Below are positions 13,362-20,297 of a stretch of DNA of 23,018 nt, in pieces; within the stretch, counting starts at the first letter, position 1; each line of letters starts with the position of its first letter. The notes below the pieces were generated by a model, which was not told the DNA's origin, made no database searches, and saw nothing but the letters and a program-made list of their open reading frames with translations. Source of the DNA: CAYZXU01 sp964482535 (GTDB lineage: Bacteria > Desulfobacterota > Desulfobacteria > Desulfobacterales > BuS5); assembly GCA_964482535.1 (NCBI GenBank), contig CAYZXU010000029.1, positions 1 through 23,018 on the forward strand. The letters run 5' to 3'. Both the position numbers and the translations under genes were made by a program.

Positions 13362-14729
13362 ATGCTGAAAAAAAATCTAAAAACAGTTTTTTGCTGCCAG
13401 GCATGCGGACATCAAACTTATAAATGGATGGGCAAATGCCCTGAATGTGACCAGTGGGATACTCTTGTTGAAGAAAAACGGAGTGTAAAACCAAAAGTAT
13501 CTGCAGGAACCTTATTATCAGGCTACTCAAAACCGGTACCCATTGACTCTATTGAGATAGATGATGAATATCGTTTTATTACAGGCATTGGTGAATTCGA
13601 CAGGGTTTTGGGAGGCGGACTTGTGCCTGGCTCTCTCGTTCTTATAGGAGGCGATCCAGGAATAGGTAAATCCACAATTATGCTTCAGGTTTTGCATGGA
13701 CTTGCAAAAAAAAAGCATAAAGTACTTTATGTGTCAGGCGAAGAATCAATAATGCAGATAAGCTTAAGAAGCAAAAGGCTTATGGCAGTGGCACCTGACC
13801 TTTTCGTTGTATCGGAAATTGAAATGGATTATATCCTTTCCATGGTTGAAGAGACAAAACCGGATGTTCTTGTAATAGATTCAATACAGACCATGTTTAA
13901 CCCCGAGCTTTCTTCTGCGCCCGGCAGTGTCAGCCAGGTAAGGGAGTCTACTGTTCAGCTTATGTTGATGGCAAAAAAGAAAAATATTCCGACATTTCTA
14001 ATAGGCCATGTTACAAAAGACGGCGCAATAGCAGGTCCAAGGCTGCTTGAACATATGGTCGATACTGTGCTCTATTTTGAAGGTGACAGAAACCATGTAT
14101 TCAGAATATTAAGGGCTGTAAAAAACAGGTTTGGTTCCACAAATGAAATAGGTGTTTTTGAAATGAATGAACAGGGCTTGAGGGAAGTTGTTAACCCTTC
14201 GGCAGTATTTCTTTCCGAAAGAAAAAGGGATACTCCAGGTTCTGTTGTTACGGCAAGCATGGAAGGCACAAGACCTATCATGATTGAATTACAGGCACTT
14301 GTTGCAAATACAAGCCTGGGAACTCCAAGAAGAACCATTCTCGGTATCGATAGTAACAGGGTGGCTTTACTTTTGGCTGTAATGGAAAAAAAGCTGGGCT
14401 TTAATCTGCTTGGGTGTGATATATTCATGAATGTTGCAGGTGGAGTAAAGGTCGATGAACCTGCAGTTGATATGGGAATAATATGTGCCATTACTTCAAG
14501 CTTTTTAGATAAGCCGGTTGAGGACAGTACAATAGTTATGGGGGAAGTGGGGCTTACCGGTGAAGTAAGGGCAATAAGTCATATCGAAACAAGGGTTGCC
14601 GAAGCTGAAAAAATGGGTTTTAAAAAATGTGTAGTACCTGAGGGCAATCTTAAAAGGATGCCTGGAATTAAAGGAATTGAGCTTATGGGCATAACATCTG
14701 TGAATGAAACCATAGATGCTTTATTTTGA
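13362..14729 (+). CDS. radA: DNA repair protein RadA (Sms)
   Basis: RadA is a RecA-like ATPase and hexameric helicase that promotes branch migration during recombinational repair. The 455-residue protein has the N-terminal zinc finger (C12, C15, C26, C29), a Walker A motif GGDPGIGKS at about residues 96-104 and VLVIDSIQT as Walker B. The RadA-specific KNRFG motif lies near residue 250, and a C-terminal Lon-protease-like domain (MNVAGGVKVDEPAVDMG) follows. Length is normal. ATG 13362 gives the typical family N-terminus, but it has no nearby ribosome-binding site; a perfect AGGAGG lies about 36 bases upstream. The gene is first of a plus-strand run with rlmE and the yebC-family gene. Confidence 0.96.
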   Translation: MLKKNLKTVFCCQACGHQTYKWMGKCPECDQWDTLVEEKRSVKPKVSAGTLLSGYSKPVPIDSIEIDDEYRFITGIGEFDRVLGGGLVPGSLVLIGGDPGIGKSTIMLQVLHGLAKKKHKVLYVSGEESIMQISLRSKRLMAVAPDLFVVSEIEMDYILSMVEETKPDVLVIDSIQTMFNPELSSAPGSVSQVRESTVQLMLMAKKKNIPTFLIGHVTKDGAIAGPRLLEHMVDTVLYFEGDRNHVFRILRAVKNRFGSTNEIGVFEMNEQGLREVVNPSAVFLSERKRDTPGSVVTASMEGTRPIMIELQALVANTSLGTPRRTILGIDSNRVALLLAVMEKKLGFNLLGCDIFMNVAGGVKVDEPAVDMGIICAITSSFLDKPVEDSTIVMGEVGLTGEVRAISHIETRVAEAEKMGFKKCVVPEGNLKRMPGIKGIELMGITSVNETIDALF

Positions 14730-14800
14730 TTGTCCCATGGGTTTTATTTTTTACGAGTTTATCAAATTTAAGCGCTTGAACTTGAAAAAAGCATGAGTAT

Positions 14801-15406
14801 ATGAAACATAAAGCTAATAAAAAGAATAAATGGGAAGATTTTTACTCGCGAAAGGCAAAAAAAGAACATTTTCCGGCAAGGTCAGTTTACAAATTAAAGG
14901 AGATTCAACATAAATACAAGCTTATAAATAAAGGAGACAGAGTCCTTGATCTTGGCTGTTTTCCAGGTTCCTGGCTTATTTATGCATCTGATTTAGCAGG
15001 TCAAAGGGGTAAGGTTACGGGGATAGATATCAAGTCTGTTTTAATACAGGTTCCATCTAATGTGGAGTTTTTTAAATTAGATGTTTTCTCACTGTCTGAC
15101 GACAAGCTGTTTAAAGGAGCTGATAATAACTTTGATGTTGTTTTAAGCGACATGGCTCCTGCCACATCGGGGAATAAACGGGTTGACAGCGCCAGATCCA
15201 TGGAGCTTTGCTGGACGGCTCTAACTATCGCTGAAAACAATCTGGTGCCTGGCGGTCGCTTTGTTTGTAAAATTTTTCAGGGGGAGGATTTTAAAAATTT
15301 CGAAAATTCAGTTAAGCAACTCTTTCATAAATATAAAATTTTTAAACCCCAGAGCAGCCGGAAATCAAGCAAAGAAATTTATATTATAGGTTTGGGAAAA
15401 AAATAG
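14801..15406 (+). CDS. rlmE: 23S rRNA (uridine-2'-O-)methyltransferase RlmE (FtsJ/RrmJ)
   Basis: RlmE methylates the 2'-O of the A-loop uridine (U2552 in E. coli) of 23S rRNA in late 50S assembly, using S-adenosylmethionine. The 201-residue Rossmann-fold protein carries the SAM motif LDLGCFPGSW and the K-D-K-E catalytic tetrad: Lys in FPARSVYKL, Asp in LSDMAPATSG, Lys in GRFVCKIFQG and Glu in SSKEIYIIG. Length is normal. It lies 71 bases after radA and ends 9 bases before the yebC-family gene, suggesting one transcription unit. The ATG at 14801 has a weak upstream AAAAAAG. Confidence 0.94.
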   Translation: MKHKANKKNKWEDFYSRKAKKEHFPARSVYKLKEIQHKYKLINKGDRVLDLGCFPGSWLIYASDLAGQRGKVTGIDIKSVLIQVPSNVEFFKLDVFSLSDDKLFKGADNNFDVVLSDMAPATSGNKRVDSARSMELCWTALTIAENNLVPGGRFVCKIFQGEDFKNFENSVKQLFHKYKIFKPQSSRKSSKEIYIIGLGKK

Positions 15407-15410
15407 GAGG
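15405..15410 (+). promoter_or_regulatory. Strong ribosome-binding site of the yebC-family gene
   Basis: AGGAGG at 15405-15410, 5 bases before ATG 15416, overlaps the rlmE stop codon (TAG 15404-15406). Confidence 0.85.
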
Positions 15411-15415
15411 TAGAT

Positions 15416-16150
15416 ATGTCAGGACATAGCAAATGGTCTTCCATTAAACATAAAAAAGGCGCTGCAGATGCCAAGAGGGGTAAGATTTTTACCAAGCTTA
15501 TAAAAGAAATTACTGTTGCAGCACGCATGGGAGGCAGCGGTGACCCTGAGGCAAATCCAAGATTAAGGGCTGCTATTGCTGCAGCTAAAAGTGAAAATAT
15601 GCCAAAGGATAATATCGAACGTGGTATAAAAAAGGGAACAGGAGAGCTTGATGGCGCCAATTATGAAGAGATAATATATGAAGGGTATGGACCGGGAGGT
15701 TCAGCAATCCTTATTGAGTCTTTAACAGATAATAAAAACAGGGCGGTCGCTGATATCCGTCATATTTTCAGCAAGTCAGGAGGGAATCTCGGTGAGAATG
15801 GCTGCGTTTCCTGGATGTTTGAAAAAAAAGGATATATAATTATCGAAAAATCGGTGGTTGACGAGGATCTGTTAATGGAAATTGCCATTGATGCAGGGGC
15901 TGAAGATGTCCGTGATGACGGAGATGATTTTGAAGTGATAACATCTCCCGGGGATTTTGAGATGGTTAAAGCTGCTGTTGACGAGGCCACTATTCCTTTT
16001 GTTATGGCTGAAATAACCATGCTGCCTCAAAATGTAGTTGACCTTGAGGCCAAAGAAGCTTCCAGGATGGTAAAATTAATGGAAAAGCTTGAAGACTGTG
16101 AGGATGTTCAAAAGGCATATACAAATGCTGATATACCCGATGACTACTGA
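15416..16150 (+). CDS. YebC/PmpR family protein (TACO1 family)
   Basis: The 244-residue protein begins with the near-invariant MSGHSKWSSIKHKKGAADAK and continues with FTKLIKEITVAARMGG, NPRLRAAIAAAKSENMPKDNIERGIKKGTGE and YEGYGPGGSAILIE, the full YebC family pattern at normal length. Family members have been described as transcriptional regulators (PmpR). More recent work links the YebC/TACO1 family to translation, relieving ribosome stalling at proline stretches. Which role applies here cannot be decided from sequence. It is often beside ruvC, but no ruvC follows here. The start has an ideal AGGAGG. Confidence 0.94.
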   Translation: MSGHSKWSSIKHKKGAADAKRGKIFTKLIKEITVAARMGGSGDPEANPRLRAAIAAAKSENMPKDNIERGIKKGTGELDGANYEEIIYEGYGPGGSAILIESLTDNKNRAVADIRHIFSKSGGNLGENGCVSWMFEKKGYIIIEKSVVDEDLLMEIAIDAGAEDVRDDGDDFEVITSPGDFEMVKAAVDEATIPFVMAEITMLPQNVVDLEAKEASRMVKLMEKLEDCEDVQKAYTNADIPDDY

Positions 16151-16402
16151 AAATAAAATTATATACACCGCTTAAAGATGGAAGCTCTACGAGGTGCATT
16201 TTTTGATTTAATTGTTCGAGCCTGTTTCAAAATGTTCAATTTTGTTCAATGTCTTTGCCCAAGGTCAAGGAGAGTAAGGATTTTAACCATGTGAATATAT
16301 TTAGTATTTCGAGGATTAAAATTTTAGGCTGGCGTAAAGATCGGATAAAAGAGGGCGTTTTAAAATTGGCTCATTACTGAAAAATTTCTATTAAATATAT
16401 GC
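16151..16402. other. Intergenic region between the yebC-family gene and the atp operon
   Basis: About 250 bases with no plausible gene. It contains a short direct repeat (TGTTCAATT twice, near 16231-16250) and AT-rich stretches. No strong hairpin terminator was found. The right end holds the candidate atp promoter. Confidence 0.6.
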
Positions 16403-16430
16403 TTGACACAAAAAAAACATAGGAGTATAG
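16403..16430 (+). promoter_or_regulatory. Candidate promoter of the Fo operon
   Basis: TTGACA (16403-16408), a 16-base spacer, then TATAGC (16425-16430), would start transcription about 10 bases before the atpZ ATG at 16448. The -35 is perfect and the -10 weak. The TTG of this -35 box is in frame with atpZ but is unlikely to be its start codon. Confidence 0.4.
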
Positions 16431-16447
16431 CCACGGGAATATGTTTA

Positions 16448-16732
16448 ATGCTTAATCGTAAAAAAAGCTTTTTCAAATATAGTAAAAATCGTGAATGGAC
16501 TGAAAATGTGTCCATTATAATGCAGCTTGGGCTTACCATGGCGGGTTGTATTGTTTTTTGTTTTTTTATTGGGCTGCAGCTTGACAGATGGCTGAATACA
16601 AAAGGGATTTTTATCACAATTTTTACGCTGTTAGGTGTCATTGGTGGCGGCAACACAGTTTATCGCCAAATACTTGAAATAACAAAACCCGGGGAAAAAG
16701 ATAAAAAAAAATCTGATGATGGAGTCTCTTAG
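16448..16732 (+). CDS. atpZ: AtpZ/AtpI-family small membrane protein of the ATP synthase operon
   Basis: A 94-residue protein with a basic N-terminus and two membrane helices (about residues 22-42 and 52-72): IIMQLGLTMAGCIVFCFFIG, then QLDRWLNTKGIFITIFTLLGVIGGG. The G-x-x-LDRWLNTKG link between the helices is characteristic of AtpZ. Family members sit ahead of AtpI in many atp operons and have been linked to Mg2+/Ca2+ transport and to c-ring assembly. The frame is open to TTG 16403, which coincides with a probable -35 box, so ATG 16448 is preferred. The 3' end overlaps the following gene by 17 bases. Confidence 0.85.
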   Translation: MLNRKKSFFKYSKNREWTENVSIIMQLGLTMAGCIVFCFFIGLQLDRWLNTKGIFITIFTLLGVIGGGNTVYRQILEITKPGEKDKKKSDDGVS

Positions 16733-17105
16733 GAAAACACAAAAAAAATATTGCTCCACGGTCATGATCACAGCAATTTTTTTAGCGTTTTTTTTTATTA
16801 TTATAGAGCAAAAGCCTGTGGGCAAGGGGTTAATATTAGGCACAATTTTCAGTGTTATCAATTTTATCCTGATAGCCGAAACCCTTCCTGGAAGAATTGG
16901 AAAATCAAAAAAAAAGACTTTCTTTATATCTCTTGGCTCAATATTTTTCAGATATATTATACTTGCGATACCTCTTGTAACAGCTATAAAATCAGACCAG
17001 TTTAATCTTGTCTCTGTTGTTGCAGGAATTTTTTCCATACAGGTTGTGCTGATTGTCGAGCATCTATTCAACTTGATATCAATTACGCATAAAAAACAGA
17101 TATAG
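16716..17105 (+). CDS. atpI: ATP synthase subunit I (AtpI/UncI)
   Basis: A 129-residue hydrophobic protein with four predicted membrane helices, the second containing GKGLILGTIFSVINFILIAE, which is typical of the AtpI/UncI family. AtpI is an accessory protein that helps insert and assemble the c-ring and is not part of the finished complex. In Acetobacterium woodii and Ilyobacter-type Na+ ATP synthases it supports formation of the ring, so it is of interest next to the unusual c subunits here. The gene overlaps atpZ and ends 15 bases before atpB. Confidence 0.82.
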   Translation: MMESLRKTQKKYCSTVMITAIFLAFFFIIIEQKPVGKGLILGTIFSVINFILIAETLPGRIGKSKKKTFFISLGSIFFRYIILAIPLVTAIKSDQFNLVSVVAGIFSIQVVLIVEHLFNLISITHKKQI

Positions 17106-17120
17106 GCAGGAAATTGTTCA

Positions 17121-17795
17121 ATGGATGAATTAGGAAGAATACATCAGTTAATTGTCCCTCTGTTCGGACATAATATGGTTTTTAATCTTGAAGCGATTGC
17201 AATGGCATGGATAGTTATGGCAATATTACTTTTTTTCGGTTTTTATGCCGCCAAAAAAAAGAGCCGGCTTCCCGGTCCTCTTCAGGCACTTGGAGAACTT
17301 TTTGTATCTCAGCTTTATATGCTGTCCGAAGATGCCCTGGATGAAAAATTGGGAAAAAAATATGCTCCGCTTATCTGTGCGTTATTCATGTTTCTGATGC
17401 TGTCCAACTTGTTGGGAATACTTCCGCACCTTGAAGAACCCACAAAGGATTTGAACATCCCTTTGAGTCTTGGATTAATGGGCTTTGTTATTGCTCATTA
17501 CGCCGGTATAAAGGAAAAGGGTTTTAAAAAATATTTAAGCGCATACATAGAACCGATGTTTTTTATGATGCCGTTAAATGTAATCGGAGAACTGGCAAAA
17601 GTGGTTTCAATATCATTCCGTTTGTTCGGAAATATCATGGGAGGTTCAATTATTATACTCGTTGTCTCTCATCTTACATACAGTATTATTATGCCGCCCT
17701 TTCTTAATGCATTTTTTGGACTCTTTGTCGGCACAATTCAGGCTTTTGTTTTTACAATGCTAACAGTAGTTTATATTTCAGTGCAGGTTAAATAA
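17121..17795 (+). CDS. atpB: ATP synthase Fo subunit a
   Basis: Subunit a forms the two half-channels through which ions reach and leave the rotating c-ring. The 224-residue protein has about six hydrophobic segments. Its conserved core is EPMFFMMPLNVIGELAKVVS, then SISFRLFGNIMGG with the essential stator arginine (R167), and GTIQAFVFTMLTVVYIS with the conserved Gln (Q207). The EEPTKDLNIPLSLGL segment is typical of this family. Length matches bacterial a subunits. Nothing important seems missing, so it should be functional with the c subunits encoded directly downstream. The ion (H+ or Na+) is best judged from the c subunits. Confidence 0.95.
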   Translation: MDELGRIHQLIVPLFGHNMVFNLEAIAMAWIVMAILLFFGFYAAKKKSRLPGPLQALGELFVSQLYMLSEDALDEKLGKKYAPLICALFMFLMLSNLLGILPHLEEPTKDLNIPLSLGLMGFVIAHYAGIKEKGFKKYLSAYIEPMFFMMPLNVIGELAKVVSISFRLFGNIMGGSIIILVVSHLTYSIIMPPFLNAFFGLFVGTIQAFVFTMLTVVYISVQVK

Positions 17796-17797
17796 TT

Positions 17798-18772
17798 ATG
17801 GCTTTTGATGTTGAGACATGGGTTAATGTCGCTGCTTTTGTGGGTGGAGGTACCGCCATGGGTTTTGGCGCCATAGGAGCGGCTATAGGTGAGGGTTATA
17901 CGGCTGCGGATGCAAATCTGGCCATATCAAGAAATCCTGCTATTTCAGGCGAAATTTTTAAATCAATGCTGGTCGGTCAGGCAATCGCTGAATCTGCGTC
18001 TATTTTTGCGCTGGTAATAGCAATGATACTGTTATTTACAGAATTTAGTAATAGCTCTTATATAACGGTTTGTGTTTTGCTTGCGTCTGGATTATCCATG
18101 GGACTGGGCGCTATCGGCTCTGGTATTGGATCAGGGTATCCTGCAGCGGCGGCATGTAAAGGCATGGCACGGCAACCGGAAATGAGTGGAAGATTAACAA
18201 CAAATATGCTCATAGGTTCGGCTGTATGCCAGACACCGTCTATTTTTGCTCTTGTAACCTCATTTATTTTACTGTTTACAAACTTTTCAGGACGTCCGAT
18301 ATCACCAACATGGGCAGCTATTCTGGGAGCAGGTCTTTCTTCCGGGCTTGCCGCAATCGGATCCGGATTAGGAGGCGGCCTTGTCGCTGGAGCCAGTTGT
18401 GAGGGCATATCGAGACAGCCTTTGACAGTAACTCCGGTTACAAATGTTATGCTGCTTGGGCAGGCGGTTACCCAGACCACAGCCATATACGGGCTGTTAG
18501 TCAGTTTTATACTTATGTTTAAAGTTTTTCCGGAAACAGGCTCAATGGCACCCCCCATGGCGTTACTCGGCGCCGGCTTATGTATGGGACTGGGAGCTAT
18601 AGGTCCTGGAGTAGGAGAAGGTTGTACTGCACAAAACGCAGTGCGCTGGATTGCAAGGAACGAAAAAGCCACAGGTGATTTAACAAGAATAATGCTTGTT
18701 GGTCAGGCAGTTGCCGAATCTACCGGAATATACGCTCTGGTTATATCCCTGATACTTATTTTTGTAGTATAA
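17798..18772 (+). CDS. Four-hairpin fused ATP synthase c subunit
   Basis: This 324-residue protein consists of four complete c-subunit hairpins in tandem, eight predicted membrane helices, with a period of 80-81 residues. Hairpin 1 has GEG with E32 and AES with E65; hairpin 4 has GEG with E274 and AES with E307. These match the two-carboxylate ion site. In hairpin 2 the equivalents are S112 and Q145 (GSG, CQT), and in hairpin 3 G193 and Q226 (GGG, TQT), so both carboxylates are gone in each. Loops carry the polar ARNE, SRNP, ARQP and SRQP turns that contact F1. A normal c subunit has about 80 residues and one hairpin. Hairpin 4 resembles the separate c gene downstream most closely. The reading frame is intact, without stops or frameshifts, over its full length. 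The Shine-Dalgarno is weak and the start lies 2 bases after atpB. A mixed rotor with reduced ion sites is inferred. Confidence 0.93.
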   Translation: MAFDVETWVNVAAFVGGGTAMGFGAIGAAIGEGYTAADANLAISRNPAISGEIFKSMLVGQAIAESASIFALVIAMILLFTEFSNSSYITVCVLLASGLSMGLGAIGSGIGSGYPAAAACKGMARQPEMSGRLTTNMLIGSAVCQTPSIFALVTSFILLFTNFSGRPISPTWAAILGAGLSSGLAAIGSGLGGGLVAGASCEGISRQPLTVTPVTNVMLLGQAVTQTTAIYGLLVSFILMFKVFPETGSMAPPMALLGAGLCMGLGAIGPGVGEGCTAQNAVRWIARNEKATGDLTRIMLVGQAVAESTGIYALVISLILIFVV

Positions 18773-18847
18773 ACGGCTATTTTGTTCGATATATGCGTTG
18801 CGCTAAAAATTTTAATTATAATATTATATTAAAGAAGTAAAAATACT

Positions 18848-18855
18848 AAAGGAGG
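18848..18855 (+). promoter_or_regulatory. Near-perfect ribosome-binding site of the single-hairpin c gene
   Basis: AAAGGAGG, 5 bases before ATG 18861. The fused c gene upstream has only a weak site (AGGTTAAATAATT before its ATG), which suggests far more single-hairpin than fused subunits per message. Confidence 0.85.
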
Positions 18856-18860
18856 AAACA

Positions 18861-19109
18861 ATGGCAATAGAAGGAATGGATATAATAAAAGCAGCGGCTT
18901 TTCTTGGAGCAGGTCTTTCCATGGGATTAGGAGCTATAGGACCTGGGGTTGGTGAAGGTATGGTAGCGGCAAAGGCATGTGAAGCAATAGGTAAAAATCC
19001 TGATGAAGCCGGTCTTTTAACACGTACCATGCTTGTTGGTCAGGCCGTTACAGAATCTACAGGAATATATGCTCTGGTTATTGCCTTACTGCTTTTATTT
19101 GTAGTTTAA
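18861..19109 (+). CDS. atpE: ATP synthase Fo subunit c (single hairpin)
   Basis: The 82-residue proteolipid has two helices and the polar loop GKNPDEAG. Its ion-site residues are E32 (GPGVGEG), E65 and S66 (AVTES, followed by TGIYALV). The E-S-T-G-I-Y stretch is the Na+-type signature known from Ilyobacter and Propionigenium. The extra carboxylate at position 32 instead of Gln is the two-carboxylate pattern described for the Na+-driven c-ring of Fusobacterium nucleatum. This makes Na+ coupling likely, but H+ use cannot be excluded from sequence. It lies 88 bases after the fused c gene with a very strong ribosome-binding site. A 9-bp hairpin (19139-19147 with 19163-19171) follows it. Confidence 0.95.
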   Translation: MAIEGMDIIKAAAFLGAGLSMGLGAIGPGVGEGMVAAKACEAIGKNPDEAGLLTRTMLVGQAVTESTGIYALVIALLLLFVV

Positions 19110-19138
19110 ATTTTTTTTGTCTAAAAATTTGGAATTTT

Positions 19139-19171
19139 CAGGCAGCTCAAATTTTAAATATAAGTTGCCTG
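19139..19171 (+). promoter_or_regulatory. Hairpin in the intergenic region after atpE
   Basis: CAGGCAGCT (19139-19147) pairs with AGTTGCCTG (19163-19171), 9 pairs including one G-T, around a 15-base AT-rich loop. No T-run follows, so it looks more like an mRNA-stabilising or processing hairpin than a terminator. Confidence 0.45.
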
Positions 19172-19257
19172 CTGCTTAAATGTCGCAAGCTGTATAGTAT
19201 GTTTTTTAGCTCACTATAGCAAAGCCGAACTATAACAGTTATGGGAAATATTATAAG

Positions 19258-19710
19258 ATGCATATCATTAGCAACATAGCTCTTATCACCATTAATGAAA
19301 CATTAATTATTCAACTGCTCTCTTTTTTAATATTTCTTTATATTATCAACAGGATAATGTTTCGTCCCTTGGTGGGCGTAATGACTGAAAGAGACAGATA
19401 TATTGAAACACTCAAAGAAGATGCCGTTACTGCTGAAAAAAAAATGCTGGATATAACAAAGCAGCTTGAAAAACAGAAAATATCTGTAAAGAATGAGGCA
19501 TTAATCTTAAAAGAAGAACAGAAACAGGTTGGTGAAGAGCAGGCTGATAAAATTTATGGTTTGGCCAAAAAAGAGATGGAAACATTAAGGGATGAAGCTG
19601 TAAAAGAGGTTGATGATCAAATTATGGAGGCAAGAAAACACCTAAAAGAACAATCTGAAGTTTTATCTGTATATGTTATGGAAAAAGTTGTTGAGCGGGG
19701 GTTAACTTAA
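19258..19710 (+). CDS. atpF': ATP synthase Fo subunit b' (peripheral stalk)
   Basis: A 150-residue protein with a single N-terminal membrane helix (about residues 13-31), then RIMFRPLVGVMTERDRYIETLKEDA and a long charged coiled coil to the C-terminus. This is the b/b' stalk plan. The RPLVGVMTERD-type sequence after the helix is typical of the shorter b' form that pairs with a b subunit in Desulfobacterota and cyanobacteria. It starts with ATG 19258, and its stop overlaps the next start (TAATG), so the two are probably translationally coupled and made in equal amounts. It has a 148-base gap to atpE upstream. Confidence 0.85.
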   Translation: MHIISNIALITINETLIIQLLSFLIFLYIINRIMFRPLVGVMTERDRYIETLKEDAVTAEKKMLDITKQLEKQKISVKNEALILKEEQKQVGEEQADKIYGLAKKEMETLRDEAVKEVDDQIMEARKHLKEQSEVLSVYVMEKVVERGLT

Positions 19711-20297
19711 TGGATTTTATCAAAAAATTAACCAGATTTTTTTATTTTATAATGGCAGTAATGATATGTTTCCATATGTTTCCATATGAAGTATTTGCTT
19801 CAGAGAATTCAGGAGGCTGGCGACCGGTTTATAATTTGATAATGATGTGGGTCAATTTCGGGATAATTGTCTTTCTTGTCGTTAAGTTTGCTAAAACACC
19901 GTTCATGGAGTTTCTCGCCGGTCAAAAAGAAGAGCTGAAAAATGAGATAGATAAAATAGAGCAGAATAAAAAAATTGCGGATGACAATTTAACAAAGACT
20001 CAAAAGCTTATCGATGAAAGCAGTGTACGCCTTGCTGTGATAAAAGAAAGAATATCAGGTGAGGCTGAAAAAGAGAAACAAAAAATCATCGAAGATGGCA
20101 AAAATCAAAGCAAGAATCTGATAAAGGCTGCCAGGAAAAAAATAGAAAATCAGATAAATAGTGCAAAATTAAATTTTAAATCCGAACTTGTTGATGAATC
20201 GATTAAGCTGGCCATGAAAAAATTGCCGGATATAATTACAGAAAAGGATAATGAAAAATTTCTTGCCAATTATTTAGAGGTGGTTTCATCAAAATAA
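19710..20297 (+). CDS. atpF: ATP synthase Fo subunit b with N-terminal signal-like extension
   Basis: The 195-residue protein has an N-terminal hydrophobic segment resembling a cleavable signal peptide (about residues 9-30, ending before ASENSGG). A membrane helix (MMWVNFGIIVFLVVKFA) and KTPFMEFLAGQKEELKNEI follow, then a long coiled coil with a C-terminal delta-binding part (LVDESIKLAMKKLPDIITE). This layout is common for b subunits of Desulfobacterota, where it heads b-delta-alpha-gamma-beta-epsilon operons. Here no delta or F1 gene follows: the stop overlaps the convergent tsaB gene by 9 bases. The signal region has a small 10-bp tandem repeat (ATATGTTTCC, 19765-19784). Confidence 0.88.
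   Translation: MDFIKKLTRFFYFIMAVMICFHMFPYEVFASENSGGWRPVYNLIMMWVNFGIIVFLVVKFAKTPFMEFLAGQKEELKNEIDKIEQNKKIADDNLTKTQKLIDESSVRLAVIKERISGEAEKEKQKIIEDGKNQSKNLIKAARKKIENQINSAKLNFKSELVDESIKLAMKKLPDIITEKDNEKFLANYLEVVSSK

Noticed and set aside
16403..16447. TTG start for atpZ giving a 109-residue form
   Set aside because: The TTG is part of a perfect TTGACA -35 box, and the extra residues do not resemble the family N-terminus.
18058..18672. 204-residue Pro-rich frame antisense to the fused c subunit
   Set aside because: It is the mirror of the repeated Gly/Ala codons of the c hairpins, with no start signal or recognisable family.
17798..19109. Read-through fusion of the four-hairpin c protein with the single-hairpin c
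   Set aside because: A TAA ends the fused gene, 88 untranslated bases follow, and the next gene has its own very strong ribosome-binding site.
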